Positions 1 to 12,046 of a stretch of 64,000 bases of DNA are shown here, one piece after another. The notes beneath the pieces are model-generated. The model had not been told where the DNA came from and did no database searches. It saw only the letters and a program-made list of their open reading frames with translations. The position numbers and the translations under genes were made by a program. Position 1 is the stretch's first letter. Every line of letters starts with the position of its first letter. Source of the stretch: Cyanoderma ruficeps (taxonomy: Eukaryota > Chordata > Aves > Passeriformes > Timaliidae). Where the stretch lies: assembly GCA_008694505.1 (NCBI GenBank), contig VZDJ01005178.1, positions 126,807-190,806 on the forward strand, written 5' to 3'.

Positions 1-954
1 ACTGGGAAAGTCCAGGTGTACCACCATTATTTCCATGGAATACCAGCAACATCTGCTTGAACTGATCTGTGCTCCTGAAAGGGCAATGATGGATTTGACA
101 AAAAAAAAAAAACACNNNNNNNNNNNNNNNNNNNNNNNNNNNAAAAAAAAAAAAAAGAAGAAAAAAAATCCAACCAAACCCAAACAACACCAAAGGAAAC
201 AATCCCAGAAAAGGAGACACAGACAGTCAGGGTTGTTTCCTCTCTGACTCTGGAGCTGGGATCAGGTTGGGAGCACAGTAACACTGACAAGGCTCCCTTG
301 AGGCACAGGATGTCACAGCCCTTTACAAAAGTGCAACTGAAACTTCGCTTGGAATTAAAAGAGGATTTGGAGAAACATCAACTTCATGCTAATGAAGTCT
401 GGCCCCTTTCAAAAGCCAGGAGTTTCATCTCTGTTGAATAAATGCCTGATTTCAGAGCAGTTTCTTTGGTCCCAAGTAAAGCACAGATCTGAGAAACGGC
501 CCCAGTTCTCCCCGTGCTTCATTAGAAGTGAACCAAGTGTTAATTACTTTTCCTTGGGGAAGTTCTTGTTCCAAGATGTGACGACCTTGGGCTGAAGGTG
601 ATTTCCAGCCACCAACCCCTTGGAGAGAGCACTGACATTCTGAATAATGACCCATTTTCGTGGCTCCCTTGGCAGCCAGCTGGGGGCTGAATGGGCTGCT
701 CTGAGCCACGACACACACTGTGCTTCGGGATATGAAATATTTGGGGAAAAAAGCCCAAACCTGAGCAGAGGGAGGGATCCAAAGGGATTTTCCTGGTAGG
801 GGATTTTCTTTGTGAGGTGCACAAGTACAGACATTTTTCTTGTCTTGTATTAAGAACACTGGAGAAGAACTGGAATCCTTTCCAAGTGGAAATGTCTGGC
901 TCGTTTTTCATGGATGCCAAAGAACTTTGGTGAGCTGAATTCCACTGATCACAC
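1..954. other. Region beyond ITSN1-S, no gene seen
   Basis: Expected to be intronic for ITSN1-L. Apart from the gap in poly-A nothing was recognised. The open frames present are short and resemble no family I know. Confidence 0.6.
116..142. other. Assembly gap (27 N) inside poly-A
   Basis: 27 unknown bases flanked by runs of A on both sides (102-115 and 143-170). The true length of the homopolymer tract is unknown. Confidence 0.95.
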
Positions 955-1111
955 AGTCACGGAATGGTTTGGGTTTGGACCTTAAATCCCACCCAGTGCC
1001 ACCCCTGCCATGGCAGGGACACCTTCCACTGTCCCAGGCTGCTCCAAGCCCCAGTGTCCAACCTGGCCTTGGGCACTGCCAGGGATCCAGGGGCAGCCAC
1101 AGCTGCTCTGG
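955..1111 (-). mobile_element. CR1 LINE 3' fragment
   Basis: Reads GGAATGGTTTGGG, CCACCCCTGCCATGGCAGGG, CTGCTCCAAGCCCCAGTGTC on the plus strand, so the element's 3' end points to lower coordinates. About 155 nt, non-coding, 5'-truncated. Confidence 0.85.
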
Positions 1112-1719
1112 ACAATTCTTTGCTTTAATCCAGCAAAGCCAGGGAAGGATGGGGAAATAACAATGATTAACTTGGTTTGTTCTCAGGAGAGTGAATCCGT
1201 GAATTCTGCCATTCTGGCTGGACCTGGAGAACCACCAGACAAATGTAACTGCAAATCTGTGCCTTGCCCTCCCAGCACCACAATCCCTGCAGATTAACAG
1301 GCTCCAGAAATGCAAAAAATCATTTCAAATCTCTTTATATAGAGTAAAGATGCTGTTCCTCTTCTTTACAAAGTCAGCCCTGAAGATCTGGGTCTCCCAA
1401 GATAAACACTGAGCCTAAAACAAGATGCTGCTTTTTGGGAAGAGAGGTTCTGCTGTGGAAATCACTGATCCACATCCATGGCCACAGCTGCTGATTCCTT
1501 TTCATTTGGGAGGTTTCCTAAGCAGTGCCACTGCCAGATTTCCCTGGAAGCCTTGTGCTGGCCCAGCCTGGAGCGACAAGGTCACAGGAGCCTGGAATCT
1601 CTCCTGCTGGAGGGAACCAGGAGCAGGCAAAGATGCTGTCACAGTTTTCCTCCAAATCCCTGAGGAGAAGGGAACAGCCCAGCAGGAGAGCACCCCTTCA
1701 CTCAGGGAAATTATTCACA
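1112..1719. other. No gene seen
   Basis: Unique-looking sequence between two CR1 fragments. Open frames on the plus strand run on into the next CR1 and are not supported. Confidence 0.5.
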
Positions 1720-2145
1720 CAATCCCTGAGGCTGGAAAAGCCCTCCCAGAACATCCCAGCTGTGCCCACCTTGTCCCCAGCCCAGAGCTCTGAGTGCCAC
1801 CTCCAGGTGACACCTCCAGGGATGGGCACTCCAAAGCTCCCTGGGCACTTCCAAGGCCTGAGCACCCTTTCCATGGGGAAATTCCTGCTGCTGGCCAAGC
1901 TGAGCCTCCCCTGGCCCAGCCTGAGGCCGTTCCCTCTCCTCCTGTCCCTGTTCCCTGGGAGCACAGCCCGACCCCCCCGGCTGTCCCCTCCTGGCAGGGA
2001 CTTGTGCAGAGCCACAAGGTCCCCCCTGAGCCTCCTTTTCTCCAGGCTCAGCCCCTTTCCCAGCTCCCTCAGCCCCTCCTGGGGCTCCAGCCCCTTCCCC
2101 AGCTCCCTGCCCTGCCCTGGACATGCTCCAGCCCCTCCAGGTCTG
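1720..2145 (-). mobile_element. CR1 LINE fragment, longer subtype
   Basis: About 425 nt, starting AATCCCTGAGGCTGGAAAAG at the element's 3' end. The same subtype recurs at 4500, 29560, 34590, 37365 and 55125. It explains the 337-codon open frame on the plus strand, which is antisense repeat. Confidence 0.85.
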
Positions 2146-3026
2146 TCCTGCAGGAGCCACAATTCGGCACAGCCCTCGAGTGGCCTCAGCAGTGCTGGGT
2201 TATTTAAATCACAGCATTTCAACACTCAACTTTCTCAGCACCTCTTTCAGATGCAGCCAATTCCCCTTAAATCTCCTGGGATGGACCCTCCACTGAGAGG
2301 CCATCCCAGGCTTTTGGTGAGGACATTGTCTGGGATCAAACAGATCTCTCCATCTCCAGCATCTGCCATGCCCACTCCCATTTCTCAGCTATTTCCAATG
2401 ATTTCAGCACGTTTGGGATTTCTCAGGCAGACCAGTGTGTCCATTTGCTGTTGGAGCAGAGCACTTCCCTCTGAGGTGCATGGAAGGAGCTGGAAGGAGC
2501 CTGGGCAGTCCCACTGGGAAAGCTGCAGCATTATTTAGTGGTGAATGGCCCTCTCTGGGATTGTTCAGAGGTGTGGACATGGCACCTGAGGTTGTGCTTC
2601 ACTGCTGGTGGCTCCAGCCTCAACCACTCCGCGAGTCACTGATTCTACCGATCCCTTCCCAGAGGCTGCTTGGGGACACTAAAATCCTACACGTGAGGGC
2701 AAGAATGCCCCCCAAAATGTAAATCACAGAGTTAACCAAGCCCTGGAATGGTTCAGAACACATCAGGAAACTAAACCTCACCTCTGAACTGTGAGCCAGG
2801 GCTGTCTGAGCCCCTGGGCACTCAGGGCACAGAAGCAGAGGCACAAGCAGCAGCCACGGGTCCAAGGAGGACCTGCACAGCCCCATTTCACAGGAAATCA
2901 ATCCCACCAATAAAGGTGCTGTGCAGGCACTTCACTTGGAACCAGGAGTGTGGGCACCAAATGCAGTATTTTAAATGTTCCAACCTTTTCTCAAACAACT
3001 TTTTATTATTTTTTCGCTTTCATTTG
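2146..3026. other. No gene seen
   Basis: No coding similarity, repeat or RNA recognised. A minus-strand open frame at 2620-2910 has hydrophobic stretches but no family match that I can see. Confidence 0.5.
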
Positions 3027-3292
3027 GCAGAGGGACAGCTCCAGGCTCTGCTCCTGCCGCAGGGACAGCACCCAGGGAGGGATTGAGGGGGGATTGGAGG
3101 GCAAGGTGCTTCCCCCAGAGGGTGCTGGGCACTGCCCAGGCTCCCCAGGGAATGGGCACGGCCCCGAGGCTGCCAGAGCTCCAGGAGCCTTTGGACAGCG
3201 CTGCCAGGGATGCCCAGGGGGGATTGTTGGGGCTCTGGGCAGGGACAGGGGGGGACTGGATGGGCCCTGGGGGTCCCTCCCAGCTTAGTTCA
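3027..3292 (+). mobile_element. CR1 LINE fragment, GGGATTGAGG subtype
   Basis: Contains GAGGGTGCTGGGCACTGCCC, GGCACGGCCCCGAGGCTGCC and ends GGGTCCCTCCCAGCT. The same subtype is at 34181, 38835 and 48158, and inverted at 7790. Confidence 0.8.
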
Positions 3293-4025
3293 GGTGCTTT
3301 GTTCACTGAAGTCCTCAGGTGAGCAGTGAAGCCTTGGTGAAAACCATTTTCATGTTTAACTGCACCAGGACCATGTCCTGACACCCAAAGGTGACCTCAG
3401 CACCGTGTTTACCTAAGGAGCACTTCCTCACCCTGATGCCTGTGTCAATTCAACTCATGCAGTAACAGCTGAGGTATATTGTTCCTGAATCTACTGAAGT
3501 TGTCTAAAATAAAGTTTAAAAAAAGTCATTTGTCATCTGAATTTACTGCACAGAAGTTGCTGTTCAACTAGTTAAATAGCTGGAGTCAATAACCACAAAG
3601 AACTAAAAAGTGCTTTTAAATCAAAGAACAAAAACAGAATTCCAGTCATTTTGGTTATGGGAATAAAATGTGGCCAGTGAGCTCATGGGGCCAGAAAGTG
3701 AAGCCACCAAAGCTCCAAAAGAATTGAGGTATAAATAAAACTGATCCTGAATATAAAGCAAAATGTTCTTAACAAATCCGCATTTCAGACATAGAGCTGT
3801 CTTGGACAGATTTCAAGTATTGAAAAGAACAAATTCTCGTAAGAACATCCACGAGAATTCTTTGTCAGCAGTTGAATACAGAGGGAATTCCCACAAACAG
3901 TAAAAACAGTGAAGAATAAAATCCAGCAGCATCTGGAATTCCAGTCTCCTCTCCATCACTCAAGTGACAATCCCTGTGTGAGAGGAGAAGGCACCTGGCA
4001 CAGGGAAATGGAGAGAAAGAACCAA
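3293..4025. other. AT-rich unique stretch, no gene seen
   Basis: About 730 nt with no open frame of note and no repeat recognised. Confidence 0.5.
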
Positions 4026-4190
4026 TTCACAGAATCCCAGGATGGTTTGGGTGGGAAGGGATTTTAAGGATCAGCCACTGCCATGGCAGGGACACCTCCC
4101 ACTGTCCCAGGCTGCTCCAAGCCCCAGTGTCCAACCTGGCCTTGGGCACTGCCAGGGATCCAGGGGCAGCCACAGCTGCTCTGGGCAGTC
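4026..4190 (-). mobile_element. CR1 LINE 3' fragment
   Basis: Same family as 955-1111 (CCATGGCAGGGACACCTCCC, CTGCTCCAAGCCCC), followed by a short ATATAT tract at 4211-4233. Confidence 0.85.
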
Positions 4191-4499
4191 ACTGCCACCC
4201 TCCCTTTCTCATATATATATTTATCTATATTTATATCCCTAAAGACAAGTAAAGCAGTCACTGCAATGCCTCGTTCCCTTCAGTTCAGGGAGAATCCCTG
4301 GTGAGGAGGAGGAGGAGGATGAAACACTCCCTGCTGAGCTACCAGAGCACCCTTAGGGACTCAGGGAGGAAACCAACATTACAGGGATTCCAACATCTGT
4401 CACTTGAGCCACGAGGGAGTGCCTTTGGGACTCTGAACATGAGATTTATTTTGCTCTTCTGCCTGAGGAGTCCTGGCACAAGCAGTACCTCATGTGTGT

Positions 4500-4690
4500 T
4501 CAGCTTGGCCAGCAGCAGGAATTTCCCCATGGAAAGGGGGCTCAGGCCTTGGAAGTGCCCAGGGAGCTTTGGAGTGCCCATCCCTGGGGGTGTCACCTGG
4601 AGGTGGCACTCAGAGCTCTGGGCTGGGGACACGGTGGGCACAGCTGGGATGTTCTGGGAGGGCTTTTCCAGCCTCAGGGATTCCCTGAGA
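4500..4690 (+). mobile_element. CR1 LINE 3' fragment, longer subtype
   Basis: CAGCTTGGCCAGCAGCAGG through GGCTTTTCCAGCCTCAGGGA, plus orientation, inverted relative to 1720-2145. Confidence 0.85.
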
Positions 4691-5403
4691 GTCACAGAGG
4701 GACAACTCCAGCCTGTTCCTCCCAGGTCACTGCAAAGCTGCCCCTGGGAGCTTTCAGGACTCAGGGATTTTGAAAGGCTCCAGTCTCAGCCCCTGGAAGA
4801 CACAGAGAACCCTCCACCCTGCAGGGCACTGTGGGGGCTTCATTTTCCTTCTCACCTGATGTAAAGAGATTGGAAAAAGCAGCACCTGAATCCCCTACAG
4901 CTGAAGTATTGCAAGTATTTCCCTACAGATTCAATTTGTAGTTCTGGCCTGAAGTCACAGGACTCACAATGTCCCTAAAGGCTTTTAGTTGAGTCAGTTT
5001 TTCAACCCAGCAGCTCAGGATGGGAAAAAAGAGAGGTCCTCTTGTTCAAATATCAGTTAATGGACAAAATATTGACAGAGTGGAGTCAAACCTGGCTCCA
5101 TCCCCTCAGAGAGCACTGAAAAATCACAAGTGGGATGTGCTGCTCCATTTCTGCCATTGTCAGCAAATGGCCACGATGGAGAAGAATTACTTTTTATGGT
5201 AGAAATGAACATTGTATTACTATTTAAATACGGCCCTAAAAAGAAGGAAAATCTGCACACTTGTGCATATCTTCAGACTTGAGCTTCTGGCATAAAGCAC
5301 ATCCCAGACCCAGGTAAACCCACGGCAAATCAAGAAAGAATATTTAATTTCTCTATTGAAAACCAATCAAAACCCACGGACTGGTACCATGCAGAAACCC
5401 TGG
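4691..5403. other. No gene seen
   Basis: Unique-looking sequence. It was searched for the first long-isoform exon (expected to begin with the rest of a Trp codon, then Cys-Ser-Asp) and none was found. Confidence 0.5.
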
Positions 5404-5484
5404 GTAAGGAATCAGAGAACCCCAGAACATCCTGAGCTGGAAGGGACCCGCCAGGAGTCCAAAGATCCACCCTCCCAGCCAGAG
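5404..5484 (-). mobile_element. CR1 LINE 3' end, older type
   Basis: AATCAGAGAACCCCAGAACA, GAGCTGGAAGGGACC: the 3' terminus of a different, more diverged CR1 type. Confidence 0.55.
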
Positions 5485-5650
5485 GGGCAGAAGGCTGCAG
5501 ATAACAACGACGGATCTGAGCAATTTGAGTGAAGCAACGTTCCAAGAACCCAGAGAAGTGTCACTGTGAGGGGGCAAAGGGCTGCGGGCTGTGCTGCTGG
5601 CACATCCCTCGGTGCTCTCACAGCCCCTGGCGAGCTCGGTGTGACCCAGC

Positions 5651-5765
5651 GACGAGACAACAAACACGTGTCGGCCTCTTTTGTACGAAGGGTTTAATTC
5701 TCTATACACGGAACTAACCGGAAAGGCTGTATTACAGTTGTTAAAGCTGCAGGTTTTTTCTTTAT
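5651..5765 (-). terminator. Distal poly(A) signal of ITSN1-S
   Basis: ATTAAA on the minus strand at 5693-5698. Three UGUA elements lie in the 65 or so nt before it, and a GU-rich element (GTGTTTGTTGTCT) lies 25-45 nt after it. This is the full layout of a vertebrate cleavage site. Cleavage is expected at about 5670-5680. Confidence 0.75.
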
Positions 5766-7229
5766 ATATTTATATAATTTACATTCATAGTGATGAAATA
5801 CTGAAGTGCAACTGAATAAGGAGCTTCACTTGTCCTTTGCACCGCAGGACGGGTCGGGAGCAGGGAGCTGGGCTGGGAGGGCTACAGGCTGCCAGCAGGA
5901 GCTCGGGGACAGGGGGACACGTAACCAGGACGTAACTGAGTGGTAAATCATTAGTAGCAGGGCTCTGTTGTGCTCGTTGGGAGGAGGGCACTGCCAGCAC
6001 CAGGCATTTCAGCAGAGAGCCGGGCACTAAGGCTACAGAGACGGGCACGGCTCGGCTACGGCGCAGCTACAACTCCACCCAAAGCTCCATTTCATATTAA
6101 TTCGTATAAATTCCACAGTCTAGGGTTTTGTTTTTTTTTAAAAAAATGTAAACATCGGAAATTAATCGCAGGGAGAGAGTTCTATACATTCGTTCTTGTC
6201 AGGAGAATGACTCGTTCAGAACGTGTTGTTCCACAGAAAGCACAAGTGAGGAGCCCGAGTGCCCGGGGTGGGGCCACCCCCGGGAGGGGACATCCCACCC
6301 CTCTGTGCCCCTGGGATGTGACAGAGCCAGGGACACCACACACGCCAGGCTGTTTGCAGCTAAATAATGTGCAAAATCAAATGAACAGAGCTGGGGGAAA
6401 CAGCACTCCAGGTTTGCCTCTGGCACGGGAGGAGGGCGTTTCCCCTCTCCACAATGGGTTACACACTCAACAACAACACCTGTTACAGACAGTACAGTAA
6501 CTACAACAAAATACCTGGAACTGGGCACATTTAAACTTCCTTAAACTGATTTTACCTCCTTCTGTTCTTTTGTAATTAAAAGGAAAAAAAAAAAAGAAAA
6601 TTAAAATAATAATAATAAAAAAAAAGAGACATATTGACAACACTGGACAAGTGAACAATAAAAAAGAAAGATACATAAAGTCTCCAATTCATGGACATTT
6701 GGAACAATTTTAATAGCACATGCAGCATTCCTCGATAGTGGGTCTTTTTGCACAAACAAAATTGCAATGAAGAAATTTAATTTATACTTTTCCTTTAAAA
6801 GGCTAAAATATATCTTTTAAAAAATAAATTTTAAAACTACCAAAAGCACCTGTGCAAAGGTGGAAAAAATTAGTTTGGTAACTCTGAAAGCCACAAAAGG
6901 ACCCACTATCCTCTGATTTTTATTTTTTTTTTTTGCGTGTTTGTTTTTTTGTTTCGTTGGTTTTTTTTGTTTGTTTGTTTCGTTTTGAATCAAGTTTAAT
7001 TTTGTTGGTAATTAACTCGACCATTGCGATTCCATGCAACTAAATGTCAAATGAGGTAAAAAAAAAACTGCTGTGCAGTGTGTTCTTGACTCAGAAGGCA
7101 GTAGGGGATCATGCTGGAAGGCGCATGATCAAGGCTGCATCTCCCATCATCCCTCTGGACACTGCTATGGGATAGTGGGTCTCTTTGAGGACTTTCAAGC
7201 CTGAGTGGGGGATGGACAACATATGATTC
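5675..7229 (-). other. ITSN1: ITSN1 exon 30: short-isoform terminal exon, stop codon end and 3' UTR
   Basis: The acceptor CTTTTTCTAG has a long pyrimidine tract, and the exon begins GAATCATATG. Its first two bases (7229-7228) complete TGA with the last T of exon 29. The remaining 1.55 kb or so is 3' UTR. The first 130 nt are free of low complexity and look conserved. Further on it is A-rich in the RNA sense (6580-6630 and 6905-7000). The 3' edge is inferred from the poly(A) signal at 5693. Earlier signals (AATAAA at 6919-6924, ATTAAA near 6707 and 6778) could give shorter UTRs. Confidence 0.85.
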
Positions 7230-10200
7230 CTAGAAAAAGGAGGAAAACAACACATAAGCAAAACAAAAACAATGAGCAAATTCAAGCTGGGGAAATGAGG
7301 CAGGCATGGCGAGGCATGGAGCCAAACTGATGGGCTGGTGGTGGTGGTGGTGGTGGTGGGAGGGTGGAGCGGGGTGGGAGGGCCGTGCTCCGGGCGGGAG
7401 GGAATGGGAACGAAACCAACCAAACACAAGGGAAGGTGGAGGGGACAGAAAGGTCTTCAAAGAGCCCGGGGGGCTGCGCGGGGGCTGCGCGGGGCCCGGC
7501 AATGCTGCATGTTCCACCTGCGCCCGGCCGCGCCCGCCCGCACTCACACTGCTGGCTCGGGTCCGTGTCCGTGGTCAGCTTCACGTAGTTGGAGGGGAAG
7601 AGCCCCACGTGGCCGTTCACCTCCCCCTTCCACCAGTCGGGGTCCTCCCTGTTGAGCACGGTGATGATCTGCCCTTTGTTGAAGGCCAGCTCGTCGTCGT
7701 TCTGCGCGTTGTAGTCGTACATGCCGATCACCTGGCACACTGTGAGGGGACACGGGTCACCTGGGGGCTGCTGGGACCTCGCCCCACACCCAGGGAATCC
7801 TGCTGGGAGGGACCCCGGGGATCCCTGAGCCACCCCACATCCCAGCCTGGGCATCCCTGGCAGCTCCTGGAGCTCTGGGGCCGTGCCCATTCCCTGGGGA
7901 GCCTGGGCAGTGCAGGCACCCTCTGGGGGAAGAACCTTGCCCTAAAATCCCACCTCAATTCCTGCTGGCCCACATGCAAAGGGCACCTCTGGGCATTGCC
8001 CATGGCTCAGGACAGCTCCAGGACCCTGCAGTGACCGGAGCCCATCCTGGGGCTCAGCTCAGCCCCCCACAACTGACTCCAGGGGTTTAAAAACCCCAAA
8101 CATTTTCATGGAATCCCAAAGAGTTTCATGGAATCCCAAAGAGTTTAATGGAATCCCAAAGAGTTTAATGGAATCCCAGACAGTTTCATGGAATCCCAAA
8201 GAGTTTTGTGGAATCCCAAAGAGTTTTGTGGAATCCCAAAGAGTTTCATGGAATCCCAGCAGGGCTTGGGTTACAAGGGACCTTAATTCCCATCCAGTGC
8301 CACCCCTGCCATGACAAGGACACTTTCCACTGTCTCAGGGGGTTCCAGCCTGGCCTGGAACCATCTCACCAGAACTGGTCAGCAGACAGGAAAATCTGGG
8401 ACACATCTGAACTTCCATTACTGGAAGCTGCACAATCCAAAAGAAAGCAAATGCTGATGTCCTTGTTGTCCCAGCGAGGTTTTCAGAACACAAAAATCAT
8501 GAAAATAAGGGTAAAGATTAACAGAACTGGCCAAAAAGCAGCCCAGGTCATCCAGGCTGCTGTGCTGGCACCCCAGGACTGGTTCCAGCAGGGATTTTCT
8601 ATTTCCTTGCAGTGGAACTCATCCAATCTGAGGACATGGCTGGTTCTGCTCACTTCTGACAAAGCAGTTCCCTGAATTCTCTGAAGCAGCAGGACTGTTC
8701 AGTTAAATGAATAATCCCCTCTATGTCTCTGCTGTTTTCTCTTTGCCAGGCCACAGGGCTTCTGCTTTTTCCCACCAGACATCAGACTTGTATTAATGAG
8801 TCTTGCTGGAACTTCTCTCCAGTGGATTGATCCAAAAATTTGCTTTTATTTTCATAATAAACAAGCCAGCAACTTATTTCAATTTGCCAAAGAGCTTCCC
8901 TCCTATTATTTTTAAATTACAGTTTAATTAAGATTTTGATGTTCTGCGAGCAATGCAAAAAGTGCTGAAATTTTATTCTGTAAAATTTAGCATGTGCAGA
9001 AAGCCCCAGCTTGTCAAACCTGAAATTATTTCAAAAATATATTAAAAAAAGCTCATCACATTTCCTTGTGCAAGGTTGTGTCTCAATGCTGAGTTACCAT
9101 TCCCATCCTGAGTTCCACGAGGCTTTAGAAAAGGCATTTTCTGATCTTTGTAACAACCACCAGAGGGGCCAGTCAGCACCAGCTCCACAAGCACAGGATT
9201 GTGGAATGGGATCTGGAAAGGCCCTTCCTGCCCAGCCATGCTGTGATTCCATGGCAGTGTTCATGGTCTGAGGCTCCTGTGTCCTCTCCTAAAGCCTGAG
9301 GAGCAGGAGGAAAGCTCCCTCCCCATGGGGGCTTGTCACCTCAGGACCAAGGGGGGCTCTGCAGGATCCAGCCCTGGATCCAACTGAGCCTCTCCAGCCC
9401 CTGCTTCAGCCAGGGCAGGGCAGGGATGGGGATGGAGACACACCCCACAGCTCCTGTCCCACAGTCACTGATGGGATGGGGGATGGAGACACACCCCACA
9501 GCTCCTGCCCCACAGTCACTGATGGGATGGGGGATGGAGACACATCCCAGAGCTCCTGTCCCACTGTCACTGATGGGATGGGGGATCAGGAACATCCCAG
9601 GGCTCAGAGCTCCTGTCCCACAGTCAGGGCAGGGATGGGGTGCTTTGGGGATGGAGGAACACCCCAGAGCTCCTGTCCCACAGTGCAAGGATGGGATGGG
9701 ATGAAGATGGGATGGGATGAAGATGGGATGGGATGGGATAGGAATGCAGATGGGATGAAATCCAGATGGGATGGGATGCAGATGGGATGGGATGAAGACG
9801 GGATGGGACGGGATGCAGATGGGATGGGATGGAATGCAGATGGGACAGGATGAAGATGGGATGGGATGGAATGGGATGGAATGCAGATGGGACAGGATGA
9901 AGATGGGATGGGATGGGATGCAGATGGGAGAGGATGAAGATGAGATGGGATATACAGAAACACCCCCACGGCTCCCCGCTGCAGGCCCAGCACAGGCAGG
10001 AGACCCAGGGAAGGGGCGTGAGGGGCAGGCAGGGCTCACCTGAGGGTGCTGCAGGCCGGGGCAGCTCGGTGGGGGTGCTCTTGCTGGTGCCAGGGCTCAG
10101 CAGTTTGACGTAGTTGGCCGGGAACCAGCCGATCTGGCGCTTCTTGCCCCGCGCCTGCGGAGACAGACACTGCTCACCCGGGCCGGGGCAGCCAGGGCAC

Positions 10201-12011
10201 CACCAGCCCACCAACAGCCCAGCTCAGGGGGGAAATGGAACTGCTGAGGAAAAACTCAGCTCTTTTGCAGCACTAGTTGAATGTTGTAGTATTAACACAT
10301 TAGTATTTCTAATTGATGCCCCCATTTGTGATGGAAAGAATTGTATTTAAGTAGATTCCCAAGACTGTGACGGTTTAAACAGAGATTAAGAATCTAAATT
10401 TCCTCTTTTCTTTTACAGAAACATATCCAAACTTCTCAATGCCTTGTGTCACCAAAGCAGGAAACCTCATCCTGTTATTTCCCCAGCTCCGTTATCCAGT
10501 GCAAATCAAATCCATAAAAATTCCTTACAGTAAGAAAGGTTCTTCCAGAACTTTGAATCCCAGCTCCTAACTCTATATCAAGAGTCATTTTAACTGTTTA
10601 TTCTCTGTTTATGTTAAAATAAGGTTGGCATTTTGGGCAAGGAGAATTTTGCCTCTTCAAAACAAATTGTTAACTTTGGGGGGAAAAAAATTCAATTAAA
10701 GGATTTACTATTCTTGAACTACTTTCTCCCCTGTCTAAATCTTTACTAAAAAGGAAAACACTTGATCTTAAATCTATTTAGGTCATTTAAGATATTTTTG
10801 AACACTGTATTAAACCAGCAATGTAATGCTTAAAACATTTGCCTTGTTTTCCCTTCACTCTGACCCCCAAGTGTGGAACAGGAGAATAAAAAGAACAGTC
10901 AGGGATTGCTAACAAAATAAAACCCAACAGTAAAAGCACATGTAAGACATTAAAGTATCTAAACTTACACAGGAGTATTTACACAACCAAAATTTAATTG
11001 TTTCAGAGCCTCACAGCAGCTGCTCAGTGACAACTGTGGCAGCTCTTGCCCAGAGAAGTTTCTTTTCTGTCTTAAAATACATTTAATGGAGACTCTTTAA
11101 AGCTAAAAGTTACCATCAGCATCAAGGTTAGTGAGAGAAAACCCCAAAGGAATCCTGGAAGAGGATTTCTCCACAGAGGATGGAAAAAATATCCCCAGGA
11201 AAGGCAAAAAGGGCAGGTAGAAAGTGTTAAAAAGAACTGAACTGGTCTGAGATCTGCACAAAGAAATCAATTTCATTGTTCCATCTCAAATTTCCTGCTA
11301 AAACCCCCAAACCAAACAGAACCTCCTTCAGGGGGACCAAACTGTCAAGTTCTACTTTCAGAAACCCCTGGGAGGACCCAAAGCAGCCAAAGCAAGCCCT
11401 GAACTCCCCTCCTTGCTGAGCTCCTGCTGCTCTCCTCCCTCCCAGCTTACCCCAAACCCATGGCAAGGGGTGGGGCTGTTCTGGGAAAGGTGATTTTTTG
11501 GGAACTTTGTCAAATTTATTTATCATTGACACATTCAGCGTTTTGGACTGCTAAAAAACAACTTTTTTTTCTTTTTTTTAATGGAATTTTACTAGGGAAA
11601 AAATAAGAAAGGAACTAACTTGGAGCTCTCCTTCCCACCAACCACCTGGATTCTTCTTTCTGATGAGAATCAACTGGCCAGGAGCAAGAGTCAGCTGTTC
11701 TGGGCCTGTTGCTGTGTAAGAGGCAATAACTTGGGCAATTTCTGTTGAAGCAGAGGAGGAAAAAAAGGTTAATTTGAAAAAACTCGGACACATTTTATCC
11801 AACATTAATTCTGCTATAACACTGTGCTATTTCTTCCCATAAAACTGTTATGGATTTCTGTGTTTCCATGAATACATGTGGTAACTGTGACATAAATGAG
11901 AGGTTCAGAGCACTACAGGGATAAGTAAGTAATAAACCAGAGGTGCAGAAGCTCTGTGATCAAAAATGTTTGAAATAGAGAATAGTAGAGATGAAAAATG
12001 TTTGAAATAGA

Positions 12012-12046
<35 letters not shown>

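Larger units (their letters stand above)
7740..10039 (-). other. ITSN1 intron 28
   Basis: 2.3 kb. Holds an inverted CR1 (7790), a 20-bp minisatellite (8104), a CR1 remnant (8262) and the 51-bp and GGGAT arrays (9423-9955). 8366-9422 shows nothing recognisable. Confidence 0.85.

Noticed and set aside
1525..2538. 337-codon open frame on the plus strand
   Set aside because: Most of it is the reverse complement of a CR1 fragment (1720-2145); no domain, and the same peptide recurs wherever that repeat occurs.
6919..6924. AATAAA as the main poly(A) site
   Set aside because: No clear GU-rich element follows; the distal ATTAAA at 5693 has UGUA and GU elements. It may still be a minor site.
7109..7228. 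A 40-codon frame in exon 30 as a C-terminal tail
   Set aside because: The splice phase from exon 29 gives an immediate TGA; the open frame is one base out of register.
7306..8034. 242-codon plus-strand open frame
   Set aside because: Antisense to ITSN1 exon 29 and a CR1; it begins in the GGT repeat (poly-Trp/Val).
8101..8260. 20-bp repeats as a CRISPR-like array
   Set aside because: Units are contiguous with no spacers, and the genome is vertebrate.
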